A stretch of DNA of 12,396 bases from an uncultured Lachnospiraceae bacterium (GCA_910579325.1 CAJTTU010000090.1:2054-14449); one strand, 5' to 3'; positions 6,737 to 11,796 are shown, numbered from the stretch's first letter. Translations and numbers: made by a program. Notes: generated from the letters alone by a model not told the origin.

Positions 6737-7604
6737 CCGCGCCACCGCCTAAATCCAGCTTCATCTGTCCGCCGGCCAGTTTTTCTTCCTTTTTCTTGCC
6801 TCTGCCCTCGAACGGGTCCTTCACTTCTTCTTTCTCCACTCCCGGAAGCTCAAAAACTTCTTCACGCTTCGCCATGCCGTCTTTCAGGGAAATATACACT
6901 TTGCGGAGCCGAATGCAGTCATTCATAGAAAAAGCCTCAGATTTACAGCCTATGTACTTTTCCAGCGCCTCCACCGGCACATTAAAATCTCTTTGAAAGT
7001 ATAAAGCCACTTCTTTTATAACGTCGATCAGAGGCTTACTCTCTCCGCTCAAAAGTGTCTGGCGGCACTGATTAACCGCCTCTTCGATCACATCTCCCGG
7101 AATTATTCCAAGGATGCACGCCCGCATCCGTCTGGCCCCCTGGTTCGCCACCATCTCATAGATATCCCTGGGGTCTGTCAGGGGGATATTCCCTTTCTTT
7201 GTGCTCCGGACGTGCGGCACGCTGAAAATCTTTGTTTGTCGGGTATTCGTCTCAAGGTCCCAGGCATAGGCCATGACCTGACTTTCGCCTTTGTGCTGTT
7301 CCAGCTCCACGATCCCAAAATCAATATTTCCCCAGTTCTGCGCCGCCACTTCCGCCAGTCGGATAGACGGCCCTGTGACCTTCTGCCCGCCGCGGGGGTA
7401 TTCGTACTCTGCCTTTTCCGCTAGGCTCCGCCGCTGACAGGCCCTCATAATGCGGTTGTAACTCTCCACCTCATTACGGGGGAACCTTTTCGCCATGATG
7501 ATCTGCCCCTGGACCTCCTGCATCTGACGCGTAGAAACCATCTCTGTCGTGGCGCTGCGTGTTTCCGGCAGCTGAGCGCCGTAAATGTTCGCTACTTCAT
7601 TCAT
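6720..7604 (-). CDS. Candidate phage recombination protein (SSAP-like position), 294 aa
   Basis: I know this as a widespread conserved phage family usually left as hypothetical. The best conserved part runs from GPSIRLAEVAAQNWGNIDFG (78-97) through AYAWDLETNTRQTKIFSVPH (112-131) to TDPRDIYEMVANQGARRMRACILGIIPGDVIEEAV (143-177). The tail from about 255 is charged and low complexity and ends acidic. It lies directly before an exonuclease gene, where RecT/Erf/Rad52-like single-strand annealing proteins sit, and the basic RRMRAC segment would suit DNA binding; RecT motifs are not recognisable. Annealing activity is therefore inference. ATG at 7604 overlaps the previous stop as ATGA with AGGAG and GGAGG upstream. 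QMKLDL (280-285) resembles a hexapeptide clamp-binding motif. Confidence 0.65.
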   Translation of the reverse strand: MNEVANIYGAQLPETRSATTEMVSTRQMQEVQGQIIMAKRFPRNEVESYNRIMRACQRRSLAEKAEYEYPRGGQKVTGPSIRLAEVAAQNWGNIDFGIVELEQHKGESQVMAYAWDLETNTRQTKIFSVPHVRSTKKGNIPLTDPRDIYEMVANQGARRMRACILGIIPGDVIEEAVNQCRQTLLSGESKPLIDVIKEVALYFQRDFNVPVEALEKYIGCKSEAFSMNDCIRLRKVYISLKDGMAKREEVFELPGVEKEEVKDPFEGRGKKKEEKLAGGQMKLDLGGGADEKTE

Positions 7605-7912
7605 ACTCCTAATTCCTCCTTATATTTTTCCAATTCTTCAGTCATCTGTATGGGATTGTTGCCGATACCGCGATTATCAAAATAGCAGAAAAACTCCCTA
7701 TCCGCTCCGCAGTCCGGTTCCCACCCGTTTTCATGTATGTCAATTTCAAATGCTGCTATATGCCCAGAAATATGTCCAAAAACAGTCGGATGGCTGCCAG
7801 TAAGTTTCCTTTTGCTTTCCTGCATTCCATTAATATCCAACACCAGATCAAGAATCCTGTGCAGCGCTTCCCGGCGCATTTTTTCAGACTTCTTTTTCAG
7901 CCGCTTATTCAT
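7601..7912 (-). CDS. Hypothetical early protein with basic N-terminus, 103 aa
   Basis: Starts MNKRLKKKSEKMRREALHR, a strongly basic helix, then DLVLDING and a C-terminal half with H-x-H-rich segment (VFGHISGHIAAFEIDIHENGWEPD) and a short acidic helix at the end. Small proteins with this lysine-rich start are common between the early promoter and recombination genes of Clostridial phages, but I know no function. Start choice: ATG at 7912 overlaps the preceding stop (ATGAATAA) with GGGGTG about 8 bases upstream; a GTG at 7921 with GGAG upstream would add three residues. Its stop overlaps the next start as ATGA. Confidence 0.65.
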   Translation of the reverse strand: MNKRLKKKSEKMRREALHRILDLVLDINGMQESKRKLTGSHPTVFGHISGHIAAFEIDIHENGWEPDCGADREFFCYFDNRGIGNNPIQMTEELEKYKEELGV

Positions 7913-8306
7913 CCGCTTCACCCCACTTCTCCATCCAGTTCCCCGTATACATGTTCAAGGCAGCAATCCGCAGTTCTTCAGAGAACGCCTCCTGATCCTC
8001 CTGTGTCCCACACAGCCCGCGCCAGAGGGCGTATTCCAGGGCATGGTCTTTATCAACGAAAATACCAGTCTCAGGCCCTATGCCCTCGTATCCGAGAAAA
8101 GCGGTTGACTTACCATCAGTTTTTGGGTTATAATCATCCCAGTAAAATTCTTGTGCCTGCTCCGGTTCCCTGCTGGTCAGGCACTTTTCTTTTCCTCCGG
8201 ATGCCTCCCCGACTCTCATGGCCGCCGGATGCCGCTGCCCGGAGAAAATCTCAAAAATCAACTGCCGGATGCCGGTCTTATCCGATAAAACATTTTCTGT
8301 TTTCAT
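7905..8306 (-). CDS. Hypothetical early protein, 133 aa
   Basis: No family recognised. N-terminal part (1-35) is a short helix-loop, the middle (36-80) is polar and glycine-rich, and the C-terminal third is an acidic amphipathic segment (HALEYALWRGLCGTQEDQEAF then ELRIAALNMYTGNWMEKWGEADE). Three Cys are not in metal-site spacing. ATG at 8306 follows a GGAGG embedded in the last codons of the zinc-ribbon gene, with a long spacer of about 12 bases; no other start codon lies between, so the start is reasonably fixed. Part of the overlapping early operon. Confidence 0.65.
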   Translation of the reverse strand: MKTENVLSDKTGIRQLIFEIFSGQRHPAAMRVGEASGGKEKCLTSREPEQAQEFYWDDYNPKTDGKSTAFLGYEGIGPETGIFVDKDHALEYALWRGLCGTQEDQEAFSEELRIAALNMYTGNWMEKWGEADE

Positions 8307-8316
8307 AATTGTCTCA

Positions 8317-8526
8317 TTACCTCCTGTCCAGTCTCATTATTCCATCACAACGCTGGCAGGGGATCGGCTCCCCGCGGGTAGACCAGCATGTCCATCCGCA
8401 CAGCGGGCACTCCATGATGAAAAATGGATCCGTGATCCTTACATTTGTTCCTGGGTAATAGTTTTTCTCGGCTTGTCCCATACCGGCGGCAGATTCTGGG
8501 AACAGTTTTCTTTTCTTATGTGCCAT
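8317..8526 (-). CDS. Small zinc-ribbon protein, 69 aa
   Basis: The C-terminal half has C40-x2-C43 (CPLC) and C57-x2-C60 (CQRC), a classic four-Cys zinc ribbon, plus C47. The N-terminal 30 residues are basic (MAHKKRK) and likely flexible. The start overlaps the previous gene by 11 bases and has GGAGG 8 bases upstream. Such ribbons bind nucleic acid or protein partners; nothing says which here. Confidence 0.7.
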   Translation of the reverse strand: MAHKKRKLFPESAAGMGQAEKNYYPGTNVRITDPFFIMECPLCGWTCWSTRGEPIPCQRCDGIMRLDRR

Positions 8527-8875
8527 CCCTGTCCTCCATTTTCATATTGATCCAACGTTGCACCTCATCAGCCGTCATAAACACGTTCGCAAAAGTATCA
8601 AATACATACTGTGCGTGCACCCGTACTTCCATGTGCCCTTCCTCTTTCATGTACCTCAGGAAATCCTCCGGCTTGCCGAAGCTCTGTGAGCTCCCATCCG
8701 GGAATGTCGCATTGATGATAAGCATACCCTCACTCCTTCCTGGTTCTCCCCCATACATCTCCCCGGCCCTGATCGTGACCGGGGACCGAAACCCCAGCGA
8801 AACCTCCGCTGACAGCTGGTGGATGCCGATTGTTTCCGGGCGGAATGGAACCGCCCTATCAAATTTCTTTTCCAT
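8516..8875 (-). CDS. Hypothetical early protein, 119 aa
   Basis: No family recognised. The first half is rich in beta-type segments (AEVSLGFRSPVTIRAGEMYGG), and residues 45-119 hold NATFPDGSSQSFGKPEDFLRYM and a helix with FDTFANVFMTADEVQRWINMKM. The ATG at 8875 is preferred since GAGG lies 5 bases upstream; the GTG at 8881, two codons earlier, falls inside that site. It overlaps the next gene by 11 bases and follows the XRE-like gene by 7 bases. Confidence 0.65.
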   Translation of the reverse strand: MEKKFDRAVPFRPETIGIHQLSAEVSLGFRSPVTIRAGEMYGGEPGRSEGMLIINATFPDGSSQSFGKPEDFLRYMKEEGHMEVRVHAQYVFDTFANVFMTADEVQRWINMKMEDRDGT

Positions 8876-8882
8876 AGCCACC

Positions 8883-9170
8883 TCACATTAAAATAAAATC
8901 TTTTATTTCCTTCGCCGTCAGGTCCCGCCCCAGCAGGACGCTGGCGGCCTGTACCGGTGTGAATTTCAGCATCTTCGCCAGCGACTGCATATCCTCGAGG
9001 CTGAACTGACCGGGCTGGTGGTTCTTCTTATTGCGGTAAGTCTCAACAACTATACCGAGCCCTTTGGCCAGCTGATGGTCATCCACTCCATACCGGGTCT
9101 GGTTCCCGATCAGGGCCGCTTTTGTGATACGCATCCTCTCCTCACGCTCTGTCGGCTTTGTTTTAGGCAT
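8883..9170 (-). CDS. XRE/Cro-like helix-turn-helix protein, 95 aa
   Basis: Residues 27-80 fit the five-helix Cro/CI fold: YGVDDHQLAKGLGIVVETYRNKKNHQPGQFSLEDMQSLAKML in two pieces, with helix 2-turn-helix 3 at about 32-50. The rest is a basic N-terminal arm and a short C-terminal helix. The position, within the early operon and not beside the repressor, argues against a classic Cro at the switch; it may be an early regulator. The start has a near-perfect GGGAGGTGA ribosome site 7-8 bases before the ATG. Confidence 0.75.
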   Translation of the reverse strand: MPKTKPTEREERMRITKAALIGNQTRYGVDDHQLAKGLGIVVETYRNKKNHQPGQFSLEDMQSLAKMLKFTPVQAASVLLGRDLTAKEIKDFILM

Positions 9171-9202
9171 CTTTTCTCACCTCCCTTCCCGCCGGATTAT
9201 TG

Positions 9203-9721
9203 TCACAGGGCTGATTTTATACATTCTTTGGTGATTTCAACTTTAGAAGCTAATTCCGGATGTTCTTCAAGAAAATTTAAAACCGTAATACATAAACTAT
9301 CCAACTTTGCGTATTCTTCTGTCCAACATTCATCTTTCACTTCAAAATGACTCATGGATGATGGCCCAGCTATGCCCGGTTCCCCTTTCGGACATCCCCT
9401 GTGCCCCGACCCATCATCAAATGTATAGCCCACCACCCGTTTTTCAAGAAATTCAACCCGCTTTGCCAGATCGTTCAATTCCTTCTTGCAGTCACAATCG
9501 AGCGTTCCCTGAATAAAAGGGCTTGTCACCTTAAAAGACGGAATGGGCTGATACCCATCACACAGAGCTGCGGCATTAATCTTCTGCAGCTCTTTTTCCG
9601 TTACTCCCGAACACAGTGCTTCCTTAAATTCTTCCCGTGTGTCAAAGATTCTTGCGGTTCCATACATCAGATCGCAAAACACATTCAGTTCCAGCTGTTT
9701 AACCACATCAAATACGGTCAC
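9203..9721 (-). CDS. Hypothetical protein with central coiled coil, 172 aa
   Basis: No family recognised. Residues 1-60 contain FDVVKQLELNVFCDLM and a helix EEFKEALCSGVTEKELQKINAAAL; 77-96 (CKKELNDLAKRVEFLEKRVV) is a likely coiled coil with heptad Leu/Val; 97-125 is a Gly-rich loop; the C-terminal third is helical and acidic. Seven or more Cys are scattered rather than in CxxC pairs. It starts with a GTG at 9721 that overlaps the preceding stop as GTGA, with GGAGG about 10 bases before it. It is the last gene of the AT-richer block and 32 bases separate it from the XRE-like gene. Confidence 0.65.
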   Translation of the reverse strand: MTVFDVVKQLELNVFCDLMYGTARIFDTREEFKEALCSGVTEKELQKINAAALCDGYQPIPSFKVTSPFIQGTLDCDCKKELNDLAKRVEFLEKRVVGYTFDDGSGHRGCPKGEPGIAGPSSMSHFEVKDECWTEEYAKLDSLCITVLNFLEEHPELASKVEITKECIKSAL

Positions 9722-9912
9722 TTTTTATTTCCCTCCAAACTTTTTAGCAATTCATCTATAGCTTTTAATGTTATATCTTTTACACCCTCTATAGTTTCAC
9801 GGCTTATCTCGTCCATTTCATCAATATATTTGATTATGTCAGCACGGACTTTTGCCATTACTACAGAGGAAACGAACAACGACAATAAGCCTGATGCCAA
9901 TATGATTTCCAC
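9718..9912 (-). CDS. Small membrane protein, N-terminal anchor, 64 aa
   Basis: One hydrophobic segment at residues 3-21 (IILASGLLSLFVSSVVMA), then a soluble acidic amphipathic helix (25-64) that could form a coiled coil. Under the positive-inside rule the KVR after the segment points to a cytoplasmic C-terminus. GTG start at 9912 with GGGGGTGAT about 10 bases upstream. The stop overlaps the next gene as GTGA. Function unknown; one of four small membrane proteins in this cluster. Confidence 0.65.
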   Translation of the reverse strand: MEIILASGLLSLFVSSVVMAKVRADIIKYIDEMDEISRETIEGVKDITLKAIDELLKSLEGNKK

Positions 9913-9955
9913 TACTTTTTATCACCCCCATCATGCCCCCCCGATCGCTTTGGTT

Positions 9956-10255
9956 CTATCGCACCAGTACGCTGATACCGAGAATAAGCATCGCAAGAGC
10001 CTGAATTGTTTGGATAATCCAGATTTTACTCACGCTTTTCCTTCTCTCTATACAGAACTCAAATCTATAAGCTTTTTTCAGGATTTCGTCAATCTCAAGC
10101 AGTACTTCCTTCACATCAGAGATTTCTGAAACGTTCCCATCTTCTATTCTTTTAACTAAAGACAGAATGATTAAATGAGATGCTTCAATGTACCCTTCCA
10201 ACTCTTTTATATTTGTTATCCGCTCGGATACGTAATAGTTATCCGTTCCCTTCAC
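9956..10255 (-). CDS. Small tail-anchored membrane protein, 99 aa
   Basis: Residues 1-75 are soluble and helical with heptad-like hydrophobics (LEGYIEASHLIILSLVKRI; VKEVLLEIDEILKKAYRFEF). A basic patch ERRKSVSK (69-76) precedes one C-terminal hydrophobic segment (78-98) that ends two residues from the stop, so it is a tail anchor. The likely start is a GTG at 10255, overlapping the previous gene by 17 bases; the only Shine-Dalgarno-like sequence (AAGGAAG) is very close to it, so translation may rely on coupling. No family recognised. Confidence 0.6.
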   Translation of the reverse strand: MKGTDNYYVSERITNIKELEGYIEASHLIILSLVKRIEDGNVSEISDVKEVLLEIDEILKKAYRFEFCIERRKSVSKIWIIQTIQALAMLILGISVLVR

Positions 10256-10433
10256 CTTCCTTCATCCCGCCATTATGAATTTCCAGATAAATTTCTCTGA
10301 ATTCCTTCTCTACATTGACCATCTGCATATCCATTATTTTGAGAGCTACTAAAATACCTATCACGCTGCTGATCACGTAAATTATAACGGCCGATATTAC
10401 GATTGATGTTCCGACAAGTATTACCTCTAACAT
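10239..10433 (-). CDS. Small membrane protein, N-terminal anchor, 64 aa
   Basis: A long hydrophobic segment at residues 4-33 (VILVGTSIVISAVIIYVISS and on to VALKIM) followed by a charged tail with EKEFREIYLEI and a Gly/Glu-rich end. ATG at 10433; the perfect AAAGGAGGTGA is 15 bases upstream, farther than usual, with a weaker GGGGGA nearer. A minus-strand promoter candidate lies at 10474-10502, so this gene may head its own transcript. Function unknown. Confidence 0.6.
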   Translation of the reverse strand: MLEVILVGTSIVISAVIIYVISSVIGILVALKIMDMQMVNVEKEFREIYLEIHNGGMKEGEGNG

Positions 10434-10468
10434 ACTTCCGTTCCCCCTTCACCTCCTTTCTACAGCTC

Positions 10469-10497
10469 TTGAAATTATTTGCGGATCATCTTATACT
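10469..10497 (+). promoter_or_regulatory. Promoter candidate for the membrane winged-helix gene
   Basis: TTGAAA (10469-10474), 17-base spacer, TATACT (10492-10497); start site expected near 10504, about 26 bases before the ATG at 10530. Confidence 0.55.
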
Positions 10498-10502
10498 GTA
10501 AA
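10474..10502 (-). promoter_or_regulatory. Opposed promoter candidate for the small membrane-protein genes
   Basis: Minus strand: TTTACA (10497-10502), 17-base spacer, AATAAT (10474-10479). It is offset by 5 bases from the plus-strand promoter, so both cannot be occupied together. It would start about 34 bases before the gene at 10433. Weaker match than the plus-strand one. Confidence 0.4.
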
Positions 10503-10529
10503 TATCCATACAATGAATCGAGGTTACAT

Positions 10530-10841
10530 ATGACATCCGCAAAACAACGCCGTTTTCTCAAAAAAATCAAACGTTCTAAAAAATATCCCTACACTGACAA
10601 TGAAACTTCCACGGTCACATATCTGAAATCACTCGGCTATATTTCAACGTCTTCCGAGGATGGAGACCGCTGGGGCAAAAACGCAACCCATTATTGCCAA
10701 ATTACAGAGGCGGGTAGAGCATATTTATATGAAACCCGTACCACCGCTTTACGGTTTACAGTCCCCGTTATTATCTCCATTTGCTCTTTAGCAGTCAGTG
10801 TTATATCATTGCTAATATCAACAGGACTGTTACCCAAATGA
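10530..10841 (+). CDS. Membrane-anchored winged-helix protein, 103 aa
   Basis: Residues 4-70 look like a winged helix: KQRRFLKKIKRSK, then TSTVTYLKSLGYIS as the recognition helix and first strand, and THYCQITEAGRAYLYE as wing and last helix ('ITEAGRAYL' is typical of PadR/MarR-like wings). A short linker leads to one C-terminal membrane segment (about 76-98, TVPVIISICSLAVSVISLLI). Similar wHTH-plus-tail-anchor proteins occur in Clostridial phages and hosts with no known role. The ATG at 10530 has GAGG 6 bases upstream; the frame stays open further upstream, before the promoter. It runs against the early operon, and its last 41 bases overlap the end of the minus-strand gene. A membrane-bound regulator or protein sensor is inference. 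Confidence 0.7.
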   Translation: MTSAKQRRFLKKIKRSKKYPYTDNETSTVTYLKSLGYISTSSEDGDRWGKNATHYCQITEAGRAYLYETRTTALRFTVPVIISICSLAVSVISLLISTGLLPK

Positions 10842-11055
10842 TTACAAGAGCCGTAATCACAACCGCAATTATCGCTGGAATCCAAATAATATTCGGATAT
10901 CTGTCCGCCAGAGAAAGCCCATCGCCGTAAGCTTTTAATTCCTTATGGAGTTCCCTTGCCTGTTTTCCGGGTTTTGCCGTCCTGAGGTCTTCACAAATTT
11001 CTTCATAGGTTCTTGCGATTCCCTTCACCTCCCTTCTAATTGTCTTTCCTCCCAT
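10801..11055 (-). CDS. Small tail-anchored membrane protein, 84 aa (start uncertain)
   Basis: Soluble part with RTYEEICEDLRTAKPGKQARELHKELKAYG in two helices (about 16-45), then a long hydrophobic C-terminal segment (57-83) reaching the stop. Start is unclear. The ATG at 11055 has no ribosome site. The only strong Shine-Dalgarno (GGGAGGTG, about 11026-11033) points to a GTG at 11028, which lies within it, or to an ATC at 11017-11019 at ideal distance. The 3' end overlaps the plus-strand winged-helix gene by 41 bases. Located 237 bases from the preceding minus-strand gene, with the zinc-ribbon gene in between on the other strand. Function unknown. Confidence 0.55.
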   Translation of the reverse strand: MGGKTIRREVKGIARTYEEICEDLRTAKPGKQARELHKELKAYGDGLSLADRYPNIIWIPAIIAVVITALVIIWVTVLLILAMI

Positions 11056-11068
11056 TATGTGGTATATT
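11040..11068 (+). promoter_or_regulatory. Promoter candidate for the zinc-ribbon gene
   Basis: TTGTCT (11040-11045), 17-base spacer, TATATT (11063-11068). Start expected near 11075, about 40 bases before the ATG at 11116. Confidence 0.5.
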
Positions 11069-11070
11069 TC

Positions 11071-11099
11071 ATGTACAGGCCCCGCCAGGCCGAGTACAT
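11071..11099. promoter_or_regulatory. Imperfect palindrome at the zinc-ribbon promoter start site
   Basis: ATGTAC then GGCC, a 6-base loop, GGCC and GTACAT: ten paired positions with a one-against-two-base bulge. It covers the expected transcription start and leader, just before the ribosome site, so it could be an operator or a leader hairpin. Confidence 0.45.
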
Positions 11100-11115
11100 A
11101 AGGAAGGAGAATGCT

Positions 11116-11316
11116 ATGGGTGTTAAAGTCAATGTAAATTTTGATAAACAGAAATTAAAATCCGCTATCAAGAATCAGGCAAGAGAAGCTTTACAAAATC
11201 GTTCATATGAAATAGAGTGCCCTCATTGCCATACCTTTTTTGACGCAAAAGACGGAGAAAACCTCTGCCCTCATTGCAATCAAACGGTCAATTTAAAACT
11301 TAATATCAAACTCTAA
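11116..11316 (+). CDS. Small zinc-ribbon phage protein, 66 aa
   Basis: C35-x2-C38 (CPHC) and C51-x2-C54 (CPHC) make a textbook zinc ribbon, flanked by a basic helix (KQKLKSAIKNQAREAL, 11-26) and beta-type ends (VKVNVNFD; VNLKLNIKL). I recognise it as a small protein often found near phage repressors in Clostridia, without known function. ATG at 11116 with GGAG 6-7 bases upstream. It is transcribed with the repressor, opposite to the early operon, and has its own promoter candidate and a strong terminator at 11330-11367. Its last 24 bases overlap the end of the minus-strand gene at 11293. Confidence 0.7.
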   Translation: MGVKVNVNFDKQKLKSAIKNQAREALQNRSYEIECPHCHTFFDAKDGENLCPHCNQTVNLKLNIKL

Positions 11317-11457
11317 CTTGTCCAAAGACACAGCCAGTTTACCCGCCAGTGAACTGGCTGTTTTTAACAGAGAAACCAATTCTTCCGCCTGACGCAATGC
11401 TTCCTCCGCTTTTACTGTTACGTTTGCGTTTATGTTCGCAGTCTTTTCTTCTCCCAT
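11293..11457 (-). CDS. Small coiled-coil early protein, 54 aa
   Basis: MGEEKTANINANVTVKAEEA followed by a Leu-rich helix (about 18-46) and LEFDIKF at the end. This pattern (short beta lead, heptad helix, beta end) recurs as the second gene after phage early promoters in Clostridia; role unknown. The frame opens further upstream, but ATG at 11457 is chosen for its GGGAGGTGA site 6-8 bases before it. An alternative GTG start near 11490 lies behind a second GGAGGTGATC. The plus-strand terminator hairpin of the neighbouring gene lies inside this coding sequence. Confidence 0.65.
   Translation of the reverse strand: MGEEKTANINANVTVKAEEALRQAEELVSLLKTASSLAGKLAVSLDKLEFDIKF
11330..11367 (+). terminator. 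Intrinsic terminator of the zinc-ribbon gene
   Basis: Perfect stem CAGCCAGTT / AACTGGCTG (extendable by one A-T pair), 12-base loop, then TTTTT on the plus strand, 14 bases after the stop at 11316. Confidence 0.8.
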
Positions 11458-11501
11458 TCGCCTCACCTCCCTTCCTATCCTCTTTTTCACCACTGATCGG
11501 A

Positions 11502-11672
11502 TCACCTCCTTTCTGCCTGTGACACAGATTGAATCTGATGATTTTCATCATCATGCTTCATTGCCGCCGCCATCCCCTCCCCATATCCTAAGAGGTAGTT
11601 CTGGCTTTCAGCCGGCATTTCAGGTAAAATCGCTTTAAATACATCAAGTATCTGCTTCTGTCTTTCCTGCAT
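11502..11672 (-). CDS. First gene of the leftward early operon, 56 aa
   Basis: Begins MQERQKQILDVFKAILPEMP and continues AESQNYLLGYGEGMAAAMK with a polar end (56 residues). The 'LP-x-x-x-x-x-x-YLLGYGEGMA' pattern is shared by the first small gene after many Clostridial phage early promoters; it is thought of as a small helical phage protein with unknown role. ATG at 11672 with GGGAGGTGA 5-7 bases upstream. Its last codons (GAAAGGAGGTGA) also form a ribosome site for the next gene. Expressed from the consensus promoter about 30 bases upstream. Could act as an antirepressor-type early product, but nothing in the sequence shows that. Confidence 0.7.
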   Translation of the reverse strand: MQERQKQILDVFKAILPEMPAESQNYLLGYGEGMAAAMKHDDENHQIQSVSQAERR

Positions 11673-11703
11673 TTTTCTCACCTCCCGTTCGGATTGTTCT
11701 TAT

Positions 11704-11721
11704 GCCACTATTATACGTGGC
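11704..11721. promoter_or_regulatory. Operator over the early promoter -10 box
   Basis: GCCAC, 8 bases, GTGGC: an 18-bp palindrome that encloses the TATAAT of the early promoter. Repressor binding here would block polymerase. Confidence 0.65.
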
Positions 11722-11738
11722 TTATCTCCTTTTGTCAA
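11710..11738 (-). promoter_or_regulatory. Early lytic promoter, perfect sigma-A consensus
   Basis: Minus strand: TTGACA (11733-11738), 17-base spacer, TATAAT (11710-11715). Start expected near 11703, 31 bases before the first gene's ATG at 11672. Confidence 0.85.
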
Positions 11739-11745
11739 GATTATT

Positions 11746-11783
11746 TTTGTGGCTTTGCAACTTTTTATTGACTAAGCCACAAA
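11746..11783. promoter_or_regulatory. Second operator pair between the divergent promoters
   Basis: TTTGTGGCTT (11746-11755) and its exact inverted copy AAGCCACAAA (11774-11783), 18 bases apart. The right half lies directly after the -35 box of the repressor promoter, which suits autoregulation. Confidence 0.6.
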
Positions 11784-11796
11784 TTCATGCTACTAT
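11768..11796 (+). promoter_or_regulatory. Repressor promoter
   Basis: TTGACT (11768-11773), 17-base spacer, TACTAT (11791-11796). Start near 11803 leaves a 14-base leader with the AGGTGG ribosome site of the repressor. Confidence 0.65.

Noticed and set aside
7733..8308. Plus-strand frames of 191 and 123 codons
   Set aside because: Both are antisense to two chained early genes and rich in Pro/Ser/Arg as shadow frames are.
8883..9170. XRE-like gene as the Cro of the switch
   Set aside because: It is over 2.5 kb from the repressor and ten minus-strand genes into the early region, so a classic Cro position does not apply.
9360..9420. Gly-x-Y-like stretch in the 172-aa protein as a collagen repeat
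   Set aside because: Only about three triplets; too short to be a collagen-like domain.
9401..10129. Plus-strand frame of 242 codons through the small membrane-protein genes
   Set aside because: Antisense to three minus-strand genes joined by GTGA overlap and ribosome sites; protein looks like low-complexity shadow.
10839..10859. Perfect 7-bp inverted repeat (TGATTAC / GTAATCA) as terminator of the membrane winged-helix gene
   Set aside because: No T tract follows on either strand and it lies within coding sequence of the opposite gene; a stable terminator is not supported.
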